A DNA stretch of 35,004 nucleotides, taken from Clostridiales bacterium (GTDB taxonomy: Bacteria > Bacillota > Clostridia > Clostridiales > Caloramatoraceae). Location of the stretch: contig JARDZI010000003.1 of NCBI GenBank assembly GCA_029240935.1, forward strand, positions 1 to 35,004. The letters run 5' to 3'. A program made the translations under genes and the position numbers. Shown one piece after another: positions 31,808 through 35,004 of the stretch. The notes under the pieces were generated by a model. The model was given only the letters and a program-made list of their open reading frames with translations, had not been told where the DNA came from and did no database searches. Within the stretch, counting starts at the first letter, position 1. Every line of letters starts with the position of its first letter.

Positions 31808-33142
31808 TTATTTAAATCTTTCTTTTGGTATTTCAACTTTACTGGATTTTAAATAATGATCAAAGAATTGAAGTATATCTTCATTTGTTGTCTCAATGCA
31901 ATACCTAGCATCCACACTTGTATCCACAGCTCCTGTATCCAGCATCTTTGACAAGAAAGGTGAGATAATTGGTAAATCTGTAAAACTCAAGTGATCGGAG
32001 CCCTTAATCACCACTTGATAAGAGTTCAGAGCATTTCTAGAAGCAACCATGTTTGCATAAACAGCTTGAGACTCAATAGCCACATTATAATGGGATTCAT
32101 TATAGAAATTCATTATTGGTTTCGGATAAGGAATATCTGTAACAATATCTTGTCCATTTTCAAAGCCTATTATTTCTCCCAACATTGTACCATCAACTAC
32201 AATGACTGCGTCCACATCTTCGTCCTCTCTACCAATCTGTGCTGCAGTAGCACCGCCTATTGAATGACCAAAAAGTCCAATATGTTCTAAATCAATGCTT
32301 TGGTATACTGCATCAGCATTGGAGGAAGTAGTCATTTTTTTTATATAATCCAAAACAAATGTCATATCCTCTATTCTTAGCTTCAACCATTCTTGTGTCA
32401 GTTTATAGGTTTCCTCATCACTAATTTCTCCATTCTCAGCTTTCATAGCATTATTCATAAATTCCATATTGGCTATTATAGTTTTCCCATCCTCCTGCTT
32501 TGTCATAAAGGCATGATAGGTATGATCAATGCTGCATACAATATAACCATGGCTTGCCAATTCTTGATATGTGGAATAATTACTCATGCGATAGCCAAAT
32601 GAACCATGAGAAAAAACCACCAATGGAAATTTACCCCTTAGGATAGATTCTTTCCGTCCTGATTGATCTACCGGATACCAATATTGTATGGTTATTTTTC
32701 TGCTATCCTTCTCTTCTGTAAAATATTCTTCCCTTGATTCATCCGTCAAAGTATAGCTTTTGGTACCCACTGGATATTCTCCGGTTGGTTTAATATCATT
32801 GTATTGTGGGAATATGAGTACTGGAAGTACTGTTATCCCAATTAGTAAAACCTTGCTTATGGATCCAAATATTAACCTGATCTTTCTAGGTTCAGAGCTT
32901 GACCTCTTACGAACAAAAAAAAGTATCCCTAGAAGAGCCTGAATCCCCAAAACTAACCCCAGCATAAACCACTGAAAACCCCAATTGATAATTGGACTTA
33001 TGACAAGAAGAAGAAAGGTTAAAAATAATATAATACTTGTAATATGTTTTTCCTTTTTGAAGTTTGACTTTTTCAATAAACTTAATACCATAAAAACAAT
33101 TTCTACTAAAATTAATACCCCTAATACTATAGCTCCTAACAT
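31808..33142 (-). CDS. Membrane-anchored alpha/beta hydrolase (PAF-acetylhydrolase/dienelactone-hydrolase-like)
   Basis: Of 444 residues, the first 110 contain about four membrane spans. The rest is an alpha/beta hydrolase: oxyanion region LVVFSHGSFGY, nucleophile elbow GLFGHSIGGATA (Ser in GHSIGG), acid strand VDAVIVVDGTM and a catalytic His in IKGSDHLSFTD. The fold resembles the platelet-activating-factor acetylhydrolase group that cleaves short esters. The gene lies 11 bases downstream of the TetR regulator, so it is likely controlled by it. Substrate unknown. Confidence 0.88.
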   Translation of the reverse strand: MLGAIVLGVLILVEIVFMVLSLLKKSNFKKEKHITSIILFLTFLLLVISPIINWGFQWFMLGLVLGIQALLGILFFVRKRSSSEPRKIRLIFGSISKVLLIGITVLPVLIFPQYNDIKPTGEYPVGTKSYTLTDESREEYFTEEKDSRKITIQYWYPVDQSGRKESILRGKFPLVVFSHGSFGYRMSNYSTYQELASHGYIVCSIDHTYHAFMTKQEDGKTIIANMEFMNNAMKAENGEISDEETYKLTQEWLKLRIEDMTFVLDYIKKMTTSSNADAVYQSIDLEHIGLFGHSIGGATAAQIGREDEDVDAVIVVDGTMLGEIIGFENGQDIVTDIPYPKPIMNFYNESHYNVAIESQAVYANMVASRNALNSYQVVIKGSDHLSFTDLPIISPFLSKMLDTGAVDTSVDARYCIETTNEDILQFFDHYLKSSKVEIPKERFK

Positions 33143-33153
33143 AATTTCTCCCC

Positions 33154-33717
33154 CTAATTTGTTTTTACCTGTACAAGAAAGGCTTCATAGGCTTCACTAT
33201 GTATTTTTTCTGCCTCCCCATCCGATAGAGTTATGCTCTTTGTAGCTATCAAGGATGCAATGCCATGTAAAAAGATCCATGTTTTCATATAAAGATTTTT
33301 AGCTGCATCCAGGCTAATCCCAAGGTTCCTGGAGGTTAATCTTGCTGCTTCTAAATTTCCTTCATCTGCAAACATGTCTGAAAATCCATTCAATCCAAAG
33401 CATTCTGACATAAACAATACTTGAAAAAGATTGCTCTCATTTCTTGCAAAAGCAATATATGCACGACCAATTTCATGAGAAAAATTCTCCCCATGGGCTC
33501 TGCTCATCGCATATTCATCAAAATACTTCCCCAGATACCCATAGAAATCCTTTTTTAAATCTGCCATGGAAGTATAATGGCTGAAAATAGGCTGAGTTGA
33601 GCATTCAATGACCTTTGCAAGGCTTCTGGCATTTACAGCTGCATAACCTTTTTTTCTGGTAATTTGTAAGGCTGCTTCTAGAATCATTTCTTTTGAAATC
33701 TTTTGTTTCGGTGGCAT
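33154..33717 (-). CDS. TetR-family transcriptional regulator
   Basis: About 187 residues. The N-terminal helix-turn-helix is ISKEMILEAALQITRKKGYAAVNARSLAKVIECSTQPIFSHYTSMADL (residues about 8-55); the C-terminal ligand domain is helical. Two ATGs occur in tandem; I pick 33717 because AGGTGA is nearly touching the one at 33720. A 44-bp perfect palindrome begins 17 bases upstream and is the obvious operator. It probably represses itself and the hydrolase downstream. Confidence 0.9.
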   Translation of the reverse strand: MPPKQKISKEMILEAALQITRKKGYAAVNARSLAKVIECSTQPIFSHYTSMADLKKDFYGYLGKYFDEYAMSRAHGENFSHEIGRAYIAFARNESNLFQVLFMSECFGLNGFSDMFADEGNLEAARLTSRNLGISLDAAKNLYMKTWIFLHGIASLIATKSITLSDGEAEKIHSEAYEAFLVQVKTN

Positions 33718-33733
33718 CATATCACCTGCATTT

Positions 33734-33777
33734 TATAAAATTTGTTATATAACATATGTTATATAACAAATTTTATA
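33734..33777. promoter_or_regulatory. TetR operator: 44-bp perfect palindrome with two nested sites
   Basis: The 22-base arms are perfectly complementary around CAT/ATG (centre 33755/33756). GTTATATAAC, itself palindromic, occurs twice (33744-33753 and 33758-33767), so two dimers could bind side by side 14 bp apart. It lies between the TetR gene and the nitroreductase, upstream of both. Confidence 0.8.
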
Positions 33778-33795
33778 TTAGTATTTTAATTTTGT

Positions 33796-33810
33796 CAATG
33801 GCAGCCATTG
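33796..33810. repeat. Minimal remnant of the GCAGCCATATGA palindrome
   Basis: CAATGGC and GCCATTG pair around a single A. It looks like the outer ends of the repeat after loss of the interior, comparable with 16626-16649 but shorter still. Origin from the family is inference. Confidence 0.5.
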
Positions 33811-33909
33811 TTTATTGTCTACCTCTAGGATGAGGGATATAATAAAACTGAAGTCAGATGTGTAAACATTAAAATTATATATAAAATATTGTATTGGAGG
33901 TATGATTTG

Positions 33910-34476
33910 ATGACCCTCAATGAGACATTAAAAATTATTAAACATCGGAGGAGTGTCAGGAGCTTTAAAGATGAACAGATTAAGGATGAAGAATTACATT
34001 TGGTACTGGAGGCAGGGCTTTATGCGCCAAATGCCGGGGACCAGGCATGGCATTTTACAGTAATTCAAAACAAGGAACTGCTGGAAAGACTAAATCTTGC
34101 AGCAAAAGAAGCTGCCAAGCAAATGGATATTGAAGGTTTGAGGGAACTGGGGAATAATGAGAAGTTTAATTGCTTGTATGGTGCACCTACATTGATCATA
34201 GTCTCTGGAAATGAGCAGTCACCTGTACCCCTTGATGCAGATTGTGCTGCAGCAAATCAAAATTTGCTGCTTGCTGCAGAGTCAATTGGACTTGGATCCT
34301 GCTGGATTTTTTTTGTCATGTTAGCGTTTTATTCGCCACAGGGATCTGAATTACGAAAAGAATTGAAAATACCAGAGGGTTACAAACCCTACTGTTCAGC
34401 GGTGTTTGGATATAAGAAAGCTGAGGTTGTTAATGCAGAAGAGAGAAAGCCCAATCTTATTACATACATTAGATAA
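33910..34476 (+). CDS. Nitroreductase family flavoprotein
   Basis: The 188-residue enzyme has the family's FMN-binding start IIKHRRSVRSF and the APNAGDQAWHF segment near residue 40, then AAANQNLLLAAESIGLGSCWI in the middle and PEGYKPYCSAVFGY near the end. It uses FMN and NAD(P)H to reduce nitro compounds, quinones or flavins. ATG 33910 is chosen over the track's TTG 33889 because GGAGG (33896-33900) lies nine bases before it. The TetR palindrome upstream suggests possible shared control. Confidence 0.9.
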   Translation: MTLNETLKIIKHRRSVRSFKDEQIKDEELHLVLEAGLYAPNAGDQAWHFTVIQNKELLERLNLAAKEAAKQMDIEGLRELGNNEKFNCLYGAPTLIIVSGNEQSPVPLDADCAAANQNLLLAAESIGLGSCWIFFVMLAFYSPQGSELRKELKIPEGYKPYCSAVFGYKKAEVVNAEERKPNLITYIR

Positions 34477-34621
34477 TTTAACTGATAAGTTAGCTGTTTT
34501 AATTAAAATCAGTTAGGACATTTACTTAGTATACAGCTTTTAAGCAGCATCATGAGTAATGACACTGGAAACTGGAACTAGTGAAAATTAAACCTATAAA
34601 TAGATTGTGAAAGGAGAAATT

Positions 34622-34990
34622 ATGGAAGGAAACAGGACTACTTATAAATCAATTGATGAATATATTTTACAATTTCCTCCTGAGATACAGGATATACTTA
34701 ATACTTTAAGAAAGGTGATAAAGGAGGCAGCACCAGAGGCAAAAGAAAAGATAAGCTATCAAATGCCTACTTTTGATTTGCATGGAAACTTGGTGCATTT
34801 TGCTGCTCATAAAAATCACATAGGCTTTTATCCAGCTCCAAGTGGAGTTGAAGCATTCAAACAAGAACTCTCTGAGTATAAAAGTTCAAAAGGGGCAATA
34901 CAATTTCCAATAGAAAAGTCACTACCCTATGAATTAATAATCAGGATAGTTAAATTTAGAGTCGCTGAGAATATTAAAAAAGTGAAATAG
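34622..34990 (+). CDS. DUF1801/YdhG-like protein
   Basis: The 122-residue cytoplasmic protein matches the DUF1801 family (YdhG/Fra-like fold): SIDEYILQFPPEIQDILNTLR at the start, EKISYQMPTFDLHGNLVHFAAHKNHIGFYP in the centre and SKGAIQFPIEKSLPYELI near the end. YdhG of Bacillus has been described as a frataxin-like iron chaperone; whether this one is equivalent is unclear. AAAGGAGA precedes ATG 34622; the track's GTG 34607 lies upstream of the ribosome site. The gene is complete and ends 14 bases before the window edge. Confidence 0.88.
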   Translation: MEGNRTTYKSIDEYILQFPPEIQDILNTLRKVIKEAAPEAKEKISYQMPTFDLHGNLVHFAAHKNHIGFYPAPSGVEAFKQELSEYKSSKGAIQFPIEKSLPYELIIRIVKFRVAENIKKVK

Positions 34991-35004
34991 GGAGTGGCAA
35001 TAAG

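Noticed and set aside
34479-34515. Terminator after the nitroreductase
   Set aside because: TAACTGAT/ATCAGTTA arms are only 8 bp with a 21-base loop and no T run, too weak to call.

Overview
The window looks like the chromosome of a low-GC, spore-former-type Firmicute (Clostridium/Clostridiales-like). Reasons: AT-rich intergenic DNA, strong AGGAGG-type ribosome sites, frequent TTG/GTG starts, lipobox lipoproteins, and a selenocysteine-dependent glycine-reductase-type enzyme. This is inferred from gene content; no species is assigned. No rRNA, tRNA, CRISPR array, transposase or phage gene was found.

Layout. 1-3.1 kb: a lipoprotein, a MerR/GyrI-type regulator with a textbook 19-bp-spacer promoter, a small membrane protein and a flavodoxin. 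3.1-7.0 kb: a DUF169 protein with a complete NitT/TauT-type ABC importer (permease, lipoprotein receptor, ATPase). 7.0-9.7 kb (minus): a two-component system. 9.9-15.4 kb: two large exported proteins, one with a C-terminal copper-amine-oxidase-like stalk domain and one Cthe_2159-like beta-helix lipoprotein. 15.4-19.5 kb: small stress/housekeeping genes (PhnB-like VOC, GNAT, Cys-glutathione peroxidase divergent from an OhrR-like MarR regulator), a decayed hydrolase and an MFS transporter. 19.5-31.0 kb: the most interesting locus, described below. 31.0-35.0 kb: CPBP protease, membrane alpha/beta hydrolase with its TetR regulator, a nitroreductase and a DUF1801/YdhG-like protein.

The 19.5-31.0 kb locus has a divergent SorC-type regulator and then eight co-directional genes: class I (DeoC/LsrF/FbaB-type) aldolase, Zn alcohol dehydrogenase, APC permease, RibF-like protein, aldehyde dehydrogenase, a GrdB-like selenoprotein (split by the ORF track at an in-frame UGA at 27985-27987 that I read as Sec), a GrdE-like protein and an aldo/keto reductase with a C-terminal two-cluster ferredoxin domain. 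The GrdE-like protein has Tyr where canonical GrdE carries the Cys that is cleaved to form the pyruvoyl cofactor. The RibF-like protein keeps its riboflavin-kinase half but has lost adenylyltransferase motifs. GrdA, GrdC and GrdD are absent. I infer a sugar- or amine-type catabolic pathway built around a non-canonical selenium-dependent reductive cleavage; the substrate is unknown.

A second notable element is a family of long, near-perfect palindromes (core TGGCAGCCATATGA...TCATATGGCTGCCA) at gene ends throughout the window. There are eight full copies and four degenerate or partial ones. Arms differ between copies but change together on both sides. One fragment supplies the C-terminus and stop codon of the SorC gene, and a half copy overlaps the marR stop codon beside a pseudogene.
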